Assembly: GCF_001642995.1 (NCBI RefSeq) | Contig: NZ_LOHS01000093.1 | Span: 1-64,000 of the forward strand | DNA from: Streptomyces jeddahensis | GTDB lineage: Bacteria > Actinomycetota > Actinomycetes > Streptomycetales > Streptomycetaceae | Reading direction: 5' to 3' | Length of the DNA: 64,000 nt | Program-made: the position numbers and the translations under genes | Shown here: one piece after another, positions 1-7,871 of the stretch | How positions within the stretch are numbered: the first letter of the stretch is position 1 | Layout of the letters: every line of letters starts with the position of its first letter | Notes under the pieces: generated by a model | Told to the model about the DNA's origin: nothing | Seen by the model: the letters and a program-made list of their open reading frames with translations, nothing else | Database searches by the model: none

Positions 1-17
1 CGCCGGGGCCGGGTGTG

Positions 18-983
18 TCACAGCCGCGCCGGCAGCCACCGCAGCTGTTCCGCCTGCTGGAACGGGCCGCCCCCTTCATGGTCGTTGAAGTCGTACACCG
101 CTATCTCCTTGTCGGAGTGGTCCCAGGCGTTGAAGGCCGCGAACACGGTGGACGGCGGGCAGGTCTGGTCCTCCAGGGCGACTGAGAACAGGGCCGGGCA
201 GCGGCCGCGCGCCGCGAAGTGCGCGCCGTCGAAGTAGGAGAGCGTACGCATCACCTGCTCGGTGCGGCCGCGGTGGGCCTTGAGGTACCTGCCCACCTCC
301 CGGTACGGATCGCGGTCGGTCATCGTCGTCGCGCGCGGGAAGTCGCACAGGAATGGCACGTCCGGAGCGATCGCCGCGAGGTCCGGCACCAGCCCGCCGA
401 CGGCCAGGGTGATGCCGCCGCCCTGGCTGCCGCCCACGGCCGCGGTACGGGAGGCGTCGACCAGCGGATGGGAACGCGCGGCCTCGACCGCCCGTACGGC
501 GTCCGTGAAAACCCGCCGGTAGTAGTAGCTCTCGGGGTCCTCGATGCCCCGGGTCATGAAGCCCGGGTGAGCGGGGCCGCTGCCCACCGGGTCCGGTGTT
601 GCGCCGTCCGACCAGCCGCTGCCCTGGCCCCGGGTGTCCATCACGAGGTGCGCGAAGCCGGCCGAGGCCCACAGCAGGTGCGTGTGGGGCAGCCCGCGGC
701 CGCCGCCGTAGCCGACGAACTCGACGACCGCCGGCAGCGGCTCCGTCGTCCCGGTCGGCAGCGTGAGCCAGCCCTTGACGGGATGCCCGCCGAAACCGGC
801 GAACGTCACATCGAACACCTCGACGTTCTTGAGACCGGTCTCGACCGGCTCGAAACGGGCGTCCAGATCGTGGACACGCGCCTCTTCCAGGGTCTTCGCC
901 CAGAACGCGTCGAAGTCGTCGGGTGCGACCGACGCGGTGCGGTAGGTGCGCAGCTCGTGGAGAGGCAGGTCGAACAGGGCCAT
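18..983 (-). CDS. Acetyl xylan esterase / cephalosporin-C deacetylase family (CE7) hydrolase
   Basis: A 321-aa alpha/beta-hydrolase of the AXE1 (carbohydrate esterase 7) family, which removes acetyl groups from xylo-oligosaccharides and other small acetyl esters. Visible are the nucleophile elbow GGSQGGG, a later Asp in LEDQTCPP and the His in NDHEGGG near the C-terminus, forming the Ser-Asp-His triad. There is no signal peptide, so it should act in the cytoplasm on imported acetylated sugars, as CE7 enzymes usually do. The ATG at 983 is preferred because the protein then begins MALFDLPL, as in the family; the in-frame extension further upstream looks non-coding. It is transcribed alone, and a perfect LacI-type palindrome lies 75 bp upstream, suggesting sugar-responsive repression. 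The exact substrate is inferred. Confidence 0.9.
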   Translation of the reverse strand: MALFDLPLHELRTYRTASVAPDDFDAFWAKTLEEARVHDLDARFEPVETGLKNVEVFDVTFAGFGGHPVKGWLTLPTGTTEPLPAVVEFVGYGGGRGLPHTHLLWASAGFAHLVMDTRGQGSGWSDGATPDPVGSGPAHPGFMTRGIEDPESYYYRRVFTDAVRAVEAARSHPLVDASRTAAVGGSQGGGITLAVGGLVPDLAAIAPDVPFLCDFPRATTMTDRDPYREVGRYLKAHRGRTEQVMRTLSYFDGAHFAARGRCPALFSVALEDQTCPPSTVFAAFNAWDHSDKEIAVYDFNDHEGGGPFQQAEQLRWLPARL

Positions 984-1057
984 GCGGGCCGCCTTTGCTA
1001 TTCGAGAAGCGGGATGATCACACGGTACGAGGTGCGGCCCGGCTGGAGAAGAGGTGC

Positions 1058-1069
1058 GAAAGCGCTTTC
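1058..1069. promoter_or_regulatory. LacI-family-type operator GAAAGCGCTTTC
   Basis: Perfect 12-bp palindrome with the central CG typical of LacI/GalR-family operators and of cre-type sites. It lies 75 bp upstream of the acetyl xylan esterase start, in a suitable place to repress it. Which LacI-type repressor binds is not deducible here; the one LacI gene in the window (48.6 kb) sits near a different candidate site. Confidence 0.6.
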
Positions 1070-1199
1070 TCCGGCACGGACGCATGGATCGTCGTCAACG
1101 GCGCACCCTACGACGTCCCGTACGAACATCCGTGTAGCCCAATGGGCCGGACAGTACGCGCCGTTGCGTACCGCCCGGCCCGGTGGCCCGAGTCGTGCG

Positions 1200-2762
1200 T
1201 CAGCCCGGTGACGTGACCTTCACCGGCTCCGTGCCGGCTCCGCTGTGCCGTTCGGCCCAGTTCTCCAGGGCCGTGCGGCAGGCGTGGTCGAGGTGGTGCA
1301 GCCCGGTCAGGTGCAGCTCGACCGGGCGGTCCTGCGGCAGCGACTCCAGGGTGTCCAGGATCCTCGGCAGCCGCAGGAACGTGGCGTTGCCCGTCAGGTA
1401 CGCCTGGATGGGCCCTGCGCCCTTGTCGACGACCTCGAGACGGACGTGAGAGGCCTCCCAGGCCGTCTTGACGACTGCCAGGGCGAGACCGATGAGCACA
1501 CCCTCGAACATGCTGACCGAGACGATCGACAGGGCCGTGACGATCAGGATCAGCGCCTCGCCGCGGTGCTCGCGCCACAGACCGGCCAGTTCACGGGCCG
1601 GAATCAGCTTGAAGCCCGCGTGGACGAGGACGGCGGCGAGTGCCGCGACGGGGATGACGCCGAGCGCGGCAGGCAGCAGCGCGGCGAACAGCAGCAGCCA
1701 TACGCCGTGCAGCACGCGCGACGCCTTCGTCCGTGCGCCCGCCTGGACGTTGGCCGCGCTGCGCACGATGACCGCCGTCATCGGCAGCGCGCCGAGCAGC
1801 CCGCACACGGCGTTGCCCGCGCCCTGCGCCATCAGCTCCTTGTCGTACTGGGTGCGCGGACCGTCGTGCAGGCGGTCCACGGCGGCGGCGCTGAACAGGC
1901 TCTCAGCGGAGGCGATCAGAGTGAACGCGAGCACCGTGCCGATCACTCCGATGCTCGCCAGCTCCCCGAACTCGCCGAGGCCGGGCGGCTGAATGGACTC
2001 GATCAGACCCTGCACCTCGACCTTGGCAACGGGCAGGCCGAGCAGCGCCGAAGCGAGCGTGGCAAGACCGACGGCGGCCAGCTGTGCCGGGACGACCTGC
2101 ACCGGCTTCGGCAGCCTCTTCCACAGCACCAGCACCGCGATGGTGCCGACGCCGAGGCACAGCGCGGTCCGCGCCTGCGGCGACGCGACCGCGTCGGCGA
2201 ACATCCCCGGCAGCCCGGCGATCTTCGCCAGGCCCGACGACGGGGCCTCGGTGTCCGCCAGCGAGTACAGCTGTCCCGCGATCAGGACGAGCCCGATGCC
2301 CGCCAGCATGCCCTCGACGACGGAGACGGAGATGGCCCGGAACCAGCGGCCCAGCCGCAGCCCGCCCATGAGCAGCTGGAGCAGGCCCGCGATCAGGACG
2401 ATGACGCCGAGTACGGGCACCCCGTACGCCCGCACCGCCTCGTAGACGAGCACGGTGAGCCCGGCGGCCGGGCCGCTGACCTGCAGGCTGCTGCCGGGCA
2501 GCATGCCGGTGACGATGCCGCCCACGATGCCGGTGACGAGGCCGAGTTCGGCCGGTACACCGGAGGCGACGGCCACGCCCACGCACAGCGGCAGCGCGAC
2601 GAGGAACACGACGAGCGAGGCGGTGAAGTCCTGCCGCCAGGAGGAGCCGGGCGCGGTGAGGCGGCTGCGCGGGCGGCCGGTCGATGCAGTAGGGGAGGTG
2701 TCCATGTGGGGGGTGTTCTTGTGGGGGGTGTTCATGTGCGAGGAATCCATGGGCGCGCTCAC
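1200..2762 (-). CDS. SulP-family inorganic anion transporter with STAS tail
   Basis: A 520-aa polytopic membrane protein of the SulP (SLC26) family. After a hydrophilic start, hydrophobic segments run from about residue 46 (SLVVFLVALPLCVGVAVASG) to about 430, and residues of roughly 455-515 resemble a STAS domain. SulP proteins move sulfate, bicarbonate or other anions. Its GTG start overlaps the stop of the carbonic anhydrase gene by 4 bp (GTGA), so the two are probably translationally coupled. That pairing favours bicarbonate as substrate, as in other SulP-carbonic anhydrase pairs and fusions, but sulfate cannot be excluded. An ATG four codons further in is an alternative start. Confidence 0.88.
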   Translation of the reverse strand: MSAPMDSSHMNTPHKNTPHMDTSPTASTGRPRSRLTAPGSSWRQDFTASLVVFLVALPLCVGVAVASGVPAELGLVTGIVGGIVTGMLPGSSLQVSGPAAGLTVLVYEAVRAYGVPVLGVIVLIAGLLQLLMGGLRLGRWFRAISVSVVEGMLAGIGLVLIAGQLYSLADTEAPSSGLAKIAGLPGMFADAVASPQARTALCLGVGTIAVLVLWKRLPKPVQVVPAQLAAVGLATLASALLGLPVAKVEVQGLIESIQPPGLGEFGELASIGVIGTVLAFTLIASAESLFSAAAVDRLHDGPRTQYDKELMAQGAGNAVCGLLGALPMTAVIVRSAANVQAGARTKASRVLHGVWLLLFAALLPAALGVIPVAALAAVLVHAGFKLIPARELAGLWREHRGEALILIVTALSIVSVSMFEGVLIGLALAVVKTAWEASHVRLEVVDKGAGPIQAYLTGNATFLRLPRILDTLESLPQDRPVELHLTGLHHLDHACRTALENWAERHSGAGTEPVKVTSPG

Positions 2763-3349
2763 AGGGCAGTGAAGGCGTCGGTGTCGGGATCGTGTGCGAG
2801 CACGGTTCCGGTGTGGACTTCGTAGAACCAGGCGTGCAGCCGCAGTCGGCCGCTGTCCAGGCGCCGGGCGATGCCCGGGTAGGACCGCAGTCGCAGGATC
2901 TGTGCCAGCACGTGGTGCTGCACCGCCTCGGCCACGGCGGGGTCGTCCTGGGTGCCGTCCGGGCGCGGTGTGGCCCGGGTGAGCCAGTCGTGTACCGCGG
3001 GCACGGACGTCAGGTCGTCGCCGCGCACCAGGGCGCCGACGGCGCCGCAGTGCGAGTGGCCGCAGACGACCACGTCCGAGACGCCGAGCACCTCCACGGC
3101 GTACTCGATGGTGGCGGCCTCGCCGGTCGGGTGTTCGGATGCGTAGGGGGGAACGATGTTGCCCGCGGTGCGCAGCTCGAAGAGCTCGCCGGGCCGGGCC
3201 CCGGTGATCAGTGCCGGGACGACTCGGGAGTCGGAGCAGGTGATGAACAGGGCCTGCGGCGACTGGCCTTGCGCCAGGCGCGCGAACTCCTCCGAGCGGG
3301 CAGCGGACTGCTGCCGGAAGGAGCGTGCGTGATCGATGAGGGGCTGCAT
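2759..3349 (-). CDS. Beta-carbonic anhydrase
   Basis: A 196-aa beta-class carbonic anhydrase that interconverts CO2 and bicarbonate in the cytoplasm. The zinc ligands are clear: Cys38 and Asp40 in the CSDSR motif, His98 and Cys101 in GHSHCG; Arg42 completes the Asp-Arg dyad. Length is normal for the class. It is the first gene of a two-gene leftward operon with the SulP transporter, overlapping it by 4 bp, which suggests a coupled bicarbonate supply or export unit. Confidence 0.95.
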   Translation of the reverse strand: MQPLIDHARSFRQQSAARSEEFARLAQGQSPQALFITCSDSRVVPALITGARPGELFELRTAGNIVPPYASEHPTGEAATIEYAVEVLGVSDVVVCGHSHCGAVGALVRGDDLTSVPAVHDWLTRATPRPDGTQDDPAVAEAVQHHVLAQILRLRSYPGIARRLDSGRLRLHAWFYEVHTGTVLAHDPDTDAFTAL

Positions 3350-3529
3350 GGGGAATGCCTCCAGCGCGCCGGAAGGCGCGTCGTCGTACGAGTACGGGGT
3401 GTCACTGGCGACGGGCAGGAGGGAGCGACCCCGTGCGGCGCACGTGGGCGCACGGGGGTGAGAGCGGCATGGTGTGTGCCGGATGTGGCGACGGGAACCG
3501 TCCCGGGCTCGCTCCTGACCGCGGTCCTG

Positions 3530-3904
3530 TCAGCAGCGGAAGACCTGGAGTACCGCGGGAGTTCTGCCCGTCGCCGGTCTTGGCAGACGGTGGGAGGTGC
3601 CAGCGGGGACGCGTGACGCCGGCACCGCCGAGGCGGCGGGATCACGCGACTCCACGCCGTGCGGAGGGCCCTGCGTCGAGAACTGCGCGGCGCGCTGCCG
3701 GTCACGGGCGTACACGGGGTGCGCGACGGTCTCGACGGGGTGGGCGTCACCGCAGTTGGCGGCCCTGACCAGCTCGGCGTCGGTCGAGGCGATGTGCCTT
3801 TCGTGACCGGTGGCCGCCGGAGTGGAGGGACTGAACAGCTGGAGTGCGAACAGGACGCCGGCGAGCACGCTGAACAGGGCACGGAACGCCGTACCTTGTG
3901 ACAT
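3530..3904 (-). CDS. Small secreted protein, unknown function
   Basis: A 124-aa protein with an N-terminal signal-like segment (AFRALFSVLAGVLFALQLF, ending near PAATG), followed by a hydrophilic, low-complexity body and a C-terminus reading LQVFRC. A similar layout is familiar from Streptomyces proteins, but no function is known to me. The ATG at 3904 is chosen because it starts directly before the signal-like stretch and follows GGGAG; the in-frame sequence upstream is not protein-like. A striking stem-loop or operator-like repeat lies 60-100 bp upstream. Confidence 0.7.
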   Translation of the reverse strand: MSQGTAFRALFSVLAGVLFALQLFSPSTPAATGHERHIASTDAELVRAANCGDAHPVETVAHPVYARDRQRAAQFSTQGPPHGVESRDPAASAVPASRVPAGTSHRLPRPATGRTPAVLQVFRC

Positions 3905-3966
3905 CAGCTCAGCTCCCGGTCGGGTCTGCGACTGCACCGGCCGCAACGGCGATGTTGGCGTGCGCG

Positions 3967-3997
3967 AGTGCTGTAACTCCTTTGGAGGATTAGCACT
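3967..3997. promoter_or_regulatory. Nested inverted repeat upstream of the 3904 gene
   Basis: Outer arms AGTGCT (3967-3972) and AGCACT (3992-3997) enclose inner arms CTCC (3977-3980) and GGAG (3984-3987), giving a 31-bp nearly symmetric element. The word CTGTAAC also occurs as a direct repeat at 3971 and 3996, 25 bp apart. It sits in the 325-bp space between two divergent genes (3904 leftward, 4230 rightward), so it could be an operator for either. The rest of that space shows nothing else I can name. Confidence 0.4.
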
Positions 3998-4229
3998 GTA
4001 ACCCGGCATCACGCCCGAATGGTTACCGAAAGGTTTCCCTCCCGTGAGGGCCTGGCGAGGGGATGCGTGCGATCTGTGGGTCGATTCTCTTAAGTCGGGC
4101 ATTGATCGGACGAAACGTCTATTGGGACGTTCGGGTGACTTGGGCGCCAATTGGGCAACCGGGACATTTACTGTGGCACTCCTCCCCGGCACAGTCCGAT
4201 GCAGTCCTTCCTCCCCCTCTGGAGGCGTC

Positions 4230-4616
4230 ATGTCTCTTGGTCAGCTGGCCGATTCGCGCTCGACGACGCTGCCGGCGTGCGCGGGCGACGCCGATTCCCA
4301 GCCCGCCCCCGCCGAGGGCGCGGGCGCGGACGCGGCGAGCGGCTATCTGCTCGCCGCACCCGATCCGTGCAGCTGCACGGCGGCCCCTCCGCTCGACCCG
4401 GACTCGCCCCTCGAGACGGACGACCAGCGACTGGCGGCCAGGGATCAGCGTCTCGCGGCCCCGGACCAGCGCGTGGTGGACCTCCACACGGCCCTCACCG
4501 CGGCCGGCGTTCCGCCCGAGGCGGGCGACACCGCCGCGATCCATGTGCTGGCGGCCCTGGACGACGAGACGGTGCACGCGGTCATCCGCTGGGTGAGGGG
4601 CCGCTTCGCGGTGTGA
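4230..4616 (+). CDS. Conserved hypothetical protein with DQRL/V repeats
   Basis: A 128-aa protein of unknown function. The start is fixed by GGAGG about 8 bases before ATG 4230. The N-terminal half is Ala/Pro/Asp-rich and contains four near-copies of a seven-residue unit based on DQRLAA (about residues 68-92). The C-terminal 40 residues look folded and amphipathic, with DTAAIHVLAALDDETVHAVIRWV. No signal peptide or membrane segment. It stands alone and is divergent from the small secreted protein. Confidence 0.65.
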   Translation: MSLGQLADSRSTTLPACAGDADSQPAPAEGAGADAASGYLLAAPDPCSCTAAPPLDPDSPLETDDQRLAARDQRLAAPDQRVVDLHTALTAAGVPPEAGDTAAIHVLAALDDETVHAVIRWVRGRFAV

Positions 4617-4847
4617 GGGCGGGCGTTCGTCGCCCGTCGCCCGGACCGGATGGCTCGGGCACGGTCGAGGGTGGGCCGGTCGGCACGCGGACGTGCGTGT
4701 GCGATCGGCCTGTCTCCCGGTAGACCCGCTCCGGAAGCGGCAGACGTCGGCCGCGGCCGTGTCGAAGGGGAGCCCTGCGGGCTGCAGCCTCGTGCTCGGT
4801 GACACCGTCGTGGTCGCCTGGGGGGAGGGGCGTTGCCCTAGGCAGAG

Positions 4848-4892
4848 GGGTGCCGCTGTGCCCACCCGTGCCGCCCAGCGGCACGATTGCCC
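4848..4892 (-). repeat. Dispersed 45-bp intergenic repeat, inverted copy of 19836-19881
   Basis: The reverse complement of this stretch matches 19836-19881 with one inserted G and one substitution. The element itself is palindromic at its centre (GTGCCGCTGGGCGGCAC core followed by GGGTGGGCACAGCGGCAC). Both copies lie in gene-free DNA. Confidence 0.8.
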
Positions 4893-4897
4893 ACGGC

Positions 4898-4989
4898 GGC
4901 GCGGTTGCGCGGTTGCCCGCGGCGCGCGGTTGCGCGGTTGCCCGCGGTGGCGCGGTTGCCCGCGGTGGCGCGGTTGCGCGCGGCGGCAG
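4898..4989. repeat. Imperfect 18-bp GC-rich tandem repeat
   Basis: Four to five imperfect copies based on GCGCGGTTGCCCGCGGTG, directly following the dispersed 45-bp element. Two central copies are identical. Confidence 0.75.
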
Positions 4990-5239
4990 GCGCGTCGACT
5001 GTGCTCTGTGAGACGGCGATCATGCTCGGCGGCACGACGACGGCGCGTGGCCCGGCTGCGAGCTCGTACCTGCGGCCGCGACCGATGGCGTACGACGTGA
5101 TCGTCGGGCTCTCCCCGCGCTCCTCCGGCCGATTCGCGGCGGCCGGCCTCGGGCCGCCGCCTACCACCGCAGACGTGCGAACGCCGCTACCACCGCAGAT
5201 CTGGCCACCACCCCCACCCGCCCGTCTCCCTGGAGCGTC

Positions 5240-5881
5240 ATGGACACCGCCCGTCTCCGCTCGGTCCTGCGCGCCGAACGTCTTGTCGCGATCGTGCACG
5301 GCAGGGACGCCGAGGCGTCGCTGAACACTGTGCTGGCCCTCGCCGACGAGGGCGTGGCGCTCATCGAGATCTCGCTCCACACTGCGGACGCCCTGGCCGT
5401 CATCGCGCGCGCCGCGGCCCGCCTCGGTCCCGACATCGTGATCGGCGCGGGCGCGGTGCTCACGGCCGACGACATGCGCCGTGCCCGGAACGCCGGAGCC
5501 GGCTGGGTCGTCACCCCGGCCGTCACCGAGGCGGTCGCGGCCTCGGCGCTGGCCGGAGTGCCGGTCCTCGCGGGCGCGCTGACCCCTACAGAGGCCGTCC
5601 ACGCGATCAGGCTGGGCGCCGGCGCCGTACAGCTGTTCCCCGCATCCCTCGGCGGCCCGCACTACCTCGCCGCCGTGCGCGAGCTGCTGCCGGACGTGCC
5701 GTTCGTACCCGCAGGCGGAGTCGACGTCGGTGCCGCCGAGGAGTACTTCACTGCCGGAGCCGTCGCCGTGGGCGTGGGCCCGCCCCTCGTCGGCGACGCC
5801 GCTCACGGCGGCGACCTCGAGGCCCTGCGCCACCGTGCGCGCCGCTATGTGCGGGCCTGCCGCTCCGGCAGCACGGCATGA
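5240..5881 (+). CDS. KDPG/KHG aldolase-like protein lacking the Schiff-base lysine
   Basis: A 213-aa TIM-barrel protein resembling 2-dehydro-3-deoxy-phosphogluconate aldolase (Eda/DgoA). Matching landmarks are IEISLHT (Glu43), IGAGAVL, VTPAV and LFPASLGGP. In active enzymes the Schiff-base Lys directly precedes this (K-x-FPA); here the residue is Gln131 (codon CAG 5630-5632). The Arg of the E-x3-R motif is His47 and the GAGT threonine is Ala. So the fold is kept while key catalytic positions have changed. It lies 454 bp upstream of zwf-opcA in the same direction, a place where an Entner-Doudoroff gene would make sense, but no edd dehydratase is present. It may be inactive or have another role. 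Confidence 0.75.
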   Translation: MDTARLRSVLRAERLVAIVHGRDAEASLNTVLALADEGVALIEISLHTADALAVIARAAARLGPDIVIGAGAVLTADDMRRARNAGAGWVVTPAVTEAVAASALAGVPVLAGALTPTEAVHAIRLGAGAVQLFPASLGGPHYLAAVRELLPDVPFVPAGGVDVGAAEEYFTAGAVAVGVGPPLVGDAAHGGDLEALRHRARRYVRACRSGSTA

Positions 5882-5899
5882 CACCGGCGCCGTCCCGAG

Positions 5900-6035
5900 C
5901 ACGGAGAATCCACTGACATGGGGAATCCGCTGACACGGGGAGTCCGCTGACACGGGGAGTCCGCTGACACGGAGCATCCGCTGACACGGAGCATCCGCTG
6001 ACACGGAGAGTCGGCTGACACGGAGAATCCGCAGG
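5900..6035. repeat. 17-bp minisatellite, eight copies
   Basis: Eight head-to-tail copies of a 17-bp unit, consensus CACGGGGAGTCCGCTGA, at 5900, 5917, 5934, 5951, 5968, 5985, 6002 and 6019. Two pairs of neighbours are identical and outer copies diverge at 2-4 positions. A 17-bp period cannot keep a reading frame, so the array is not coding. It starts 19 bp after the aldolase-like gene. The remaining 300 bp before zwf shows no gene I can support. Confidence 0.9.
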
Positions 6036-6335
6036 CCGGAGAGCGCGTGATGCACCTCGTCTCACCGGGAACAGTCACATGGAGCAGGGACCCGGCAGAG
6101 CAGGGACCCGGCACCCCACCAGAGCGGTCCCGCAGGCGATCCCCGAGACGATCGGCGAGGGTAATCAGGGTGAACGTGACGCCGATCCGTGCGCGGGGGC
6201 GCAACCTGGACGTAAGGAACGCACGTCTCGGCGGCGGACGCCGGCCACGGCGGCCCGCCCGGCCGTGACCGGCAGCAGCCCGCGGCAGCGGCAGCCACGG
6301 CACTCGAACATCTCGCCCCAAGGAGGCCTGACCTC

Positions 6336-7871
6336 ATGTCAGAGACCAGCGGCTGGGAGAACCCTCTGCGCGATCCGCTGGACCGGCGGCTCCCGCGCAT
6401 CGCGGGACCGTCCGGCCTCGTGATCTTCGGTGTCACGGGCGATCTGTCCCGCAAGAAACTGATGCCTGCCGTCTACGACCTGGCCAACCGGGGTCTGCTG
6501 CCCCCGGGCTTCTCCCTCGTCGGCTTCGCCCGCCGGGACTGGGCCGACGAGGACTTCGCCCAGATCGTGCACGACGCGGTCGAACACCACTCCCGCACCC
6601 CGTTCCGCGAGGAGGTGTGGCAGCAGCTGGCCGAAGGGATGCGCTTCATCCCTGGCGACTTCTCCGACGACACGGCGTTCGAACGGCTGCGCGCCACGAT
6701 CGAGGACCTCGACAAGGCGCAGGGGACGGGCGGCAACTTCGCCTTCTACCTCTCCGTACCACCGAAGTTCTTCCCCACGGTCGTCGAGCAGCTGAAGCAG
6801 CACGGGCTGTCGGACGCTCCCGCGGGGTCCTGGCGCCGCGCGGTGATCGAGAAGCCGTTCGGGCATGATCTGGCGTCCGCCAAGGAGCTCAACGCGATCG
6901 TGCACGAGGTGTTCGCGCCCGACGAGGTGTTCCGGATCGACCACTACCTGGGCAAGGAGACCGTCCAGAACATCCTGGCGCTGCGCTTCGCCAACACGAT
7001 GTTCGAGCCGATCTGGAACCGCTCGTTCGTCGACCATGTGCAGATCACGATGGCCGAGGACATCGGCATCGGCGGCCGGGCCGGCTACTACGACGGCATC
7101 GGCGCCGCCCGCGACGTCATCCAGAACCACCTGCTCCAGCTCATGGCGCTGACCGCGATGGAGGAGCCGTCGGGCTTCGACGCCCCCTCGCTCGTCACCG
7201 AGAAGCTGAAGGTCTTCAAGGCCGTGGAGCTGCCGGTGAACCTGGGCGCGTACACCGTGCGAGGACAGTACGCGGCCGGCTGGCAGGGCGGCGAGAAGGT
7301 CATCGGCTATCTGCAGGAGGACGGCATCGACACGCAGTCGAAGACCGACACCTACGCGGCGATCAAGCTCGAGGTCAACAACCGCCGCTGGGCCGGGGTG
7401 CCGTTCTACCTGCGCACCGGCAAGCGCCTCGGCCGCCGCGTCACCGAGATCGCCGTCGTCTTCCAGCGCGCCCCGCACTCGCCGTTCGACACCACCGCCA
7501 CCGCGGAACTCGGACAGAACGCGCTGGTCATCCGGGTGCAGCCGGACGAGGGCGTCACCGTGCGGTTCGGCTCCAAGGTGCCCGGCACGTCGATGGAGCT
7601 GCGCGACGTGACGATGGACTTCGCCTACGGCGAGTCCTTCACGGAGTCCAGCCCGGAGGCGTACGAGCGATTGATCCTGGATCTTCTCCTCGGTGACGCC
7701 AACCTGTTCCCGCGCACCGAGGAGGTCGAGGAATCCTGGCGGATCCTCGACCCGATCGAGGAGTACTGGGCCGCACACGGCAAGCCCGCACAGTATCCGG
7801 CGGGCACCTGGGGCCCCAGGGAGGCGGACGAGATGCTCGCACGAGACGGACGGAGCTGGCGCAGGCCATGA
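6336..7871 (+). CDS. zwf: Glucose-6-phosphate 1-dehydrogenase
   Basis: A 511-aa enzyme oxidising glucose 6-phosphate to 6-phosphogluconolactone with NAD(P)+, the entry step of the oxidative pentose phosphate pathway. The N-terminal dinucleotide motif GVTGDLSRKKL (about residues 33-43) and the substrate-site signature RIDHYLGKE are intact, and length is normal. AAGGAGG precedes ATG 6336. The stop overlaps the opcA start by 4 bp. Pairing with OpcA is the usual actinobacterial arrangement; tkt and tal are not adjacent here. Confidence 0.97.
   Translation: MSETSGWENPLRDPLDRRLPRIAGPSGLVIFGVTGDLSRKKLMPAVYDLANRGLLPPGFSLVGFARRDWADEDFAQIVHDAVEHHSRTPFREEVWQQLAEGMRFIPGDFSDDTAFERLRATIEDLDKAQGTGGNFAFYLSVPPKFFPTVVEQLKQHGLSDAPAGSWRRAVIEKPFGHDLASAKELNAIVHEVFAPDEVFRIDHYLGKETVQNILALRFANTMFEPIWNRSFVDHVQITMAEDIGIGGRAGYYDGIGAARDVIQNHLLQLMALTAMEEPSGFDAPSLVTEKLKVFKAVELPVNLGAYTVRGQYAAGWQGGEKVIGYLQEDGIDTQSKTDTYAAIKLEVNNRRWAGVPFYLRTGKRLGRRVTEIAVVFQRAPHSPFDTTATAELGQNALVIRVQPDEGVTVRFGSKVPGTSMELRDVTMDFAYGESFTESSPEAYERLILDLLLGDANLFPRTEEVEESWRILDPIEEYWAAHGKPAQYPAGTWGPREADEMLARDGRSWRRP

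Larger units (their letters stand above)
4617..5239. other. 623-bp gene-free stretch carrying dispersed and tandem repeats
   Basis: I see no credible coding sequence here; open frames in this stretch are products of GC-rich repeats. It holds a copy of a dispersed 45-bp element (4848-4892) and an adjacent tandem array (4898-4989), then sequence leading to the aldolase-like gene. The aldolase start at 5240 has a usable GGAGC ribosome-binding site. Confidence 0.6.

Noticed and set aside
3967-3997. CIRCE (HrcA) operator
   Set aside because: Half-sites GAGTGCT and TTAGCACT are present but in everted order with a different spacer, and no chaperone gene is adjacent.
5900-6035. CRISPR array
   Set aside because: Direct tandem repeats of 17 bp without spacers and no cas genes.
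4838-6055. A 405-codon minus-strand frame with repeated ADSPCQR/VSG peptides
   Set aside because: The repeats are the 17-bp minisatellite and GC-rich array read through; it opposes the aldolase-like gene, which has real motifs.
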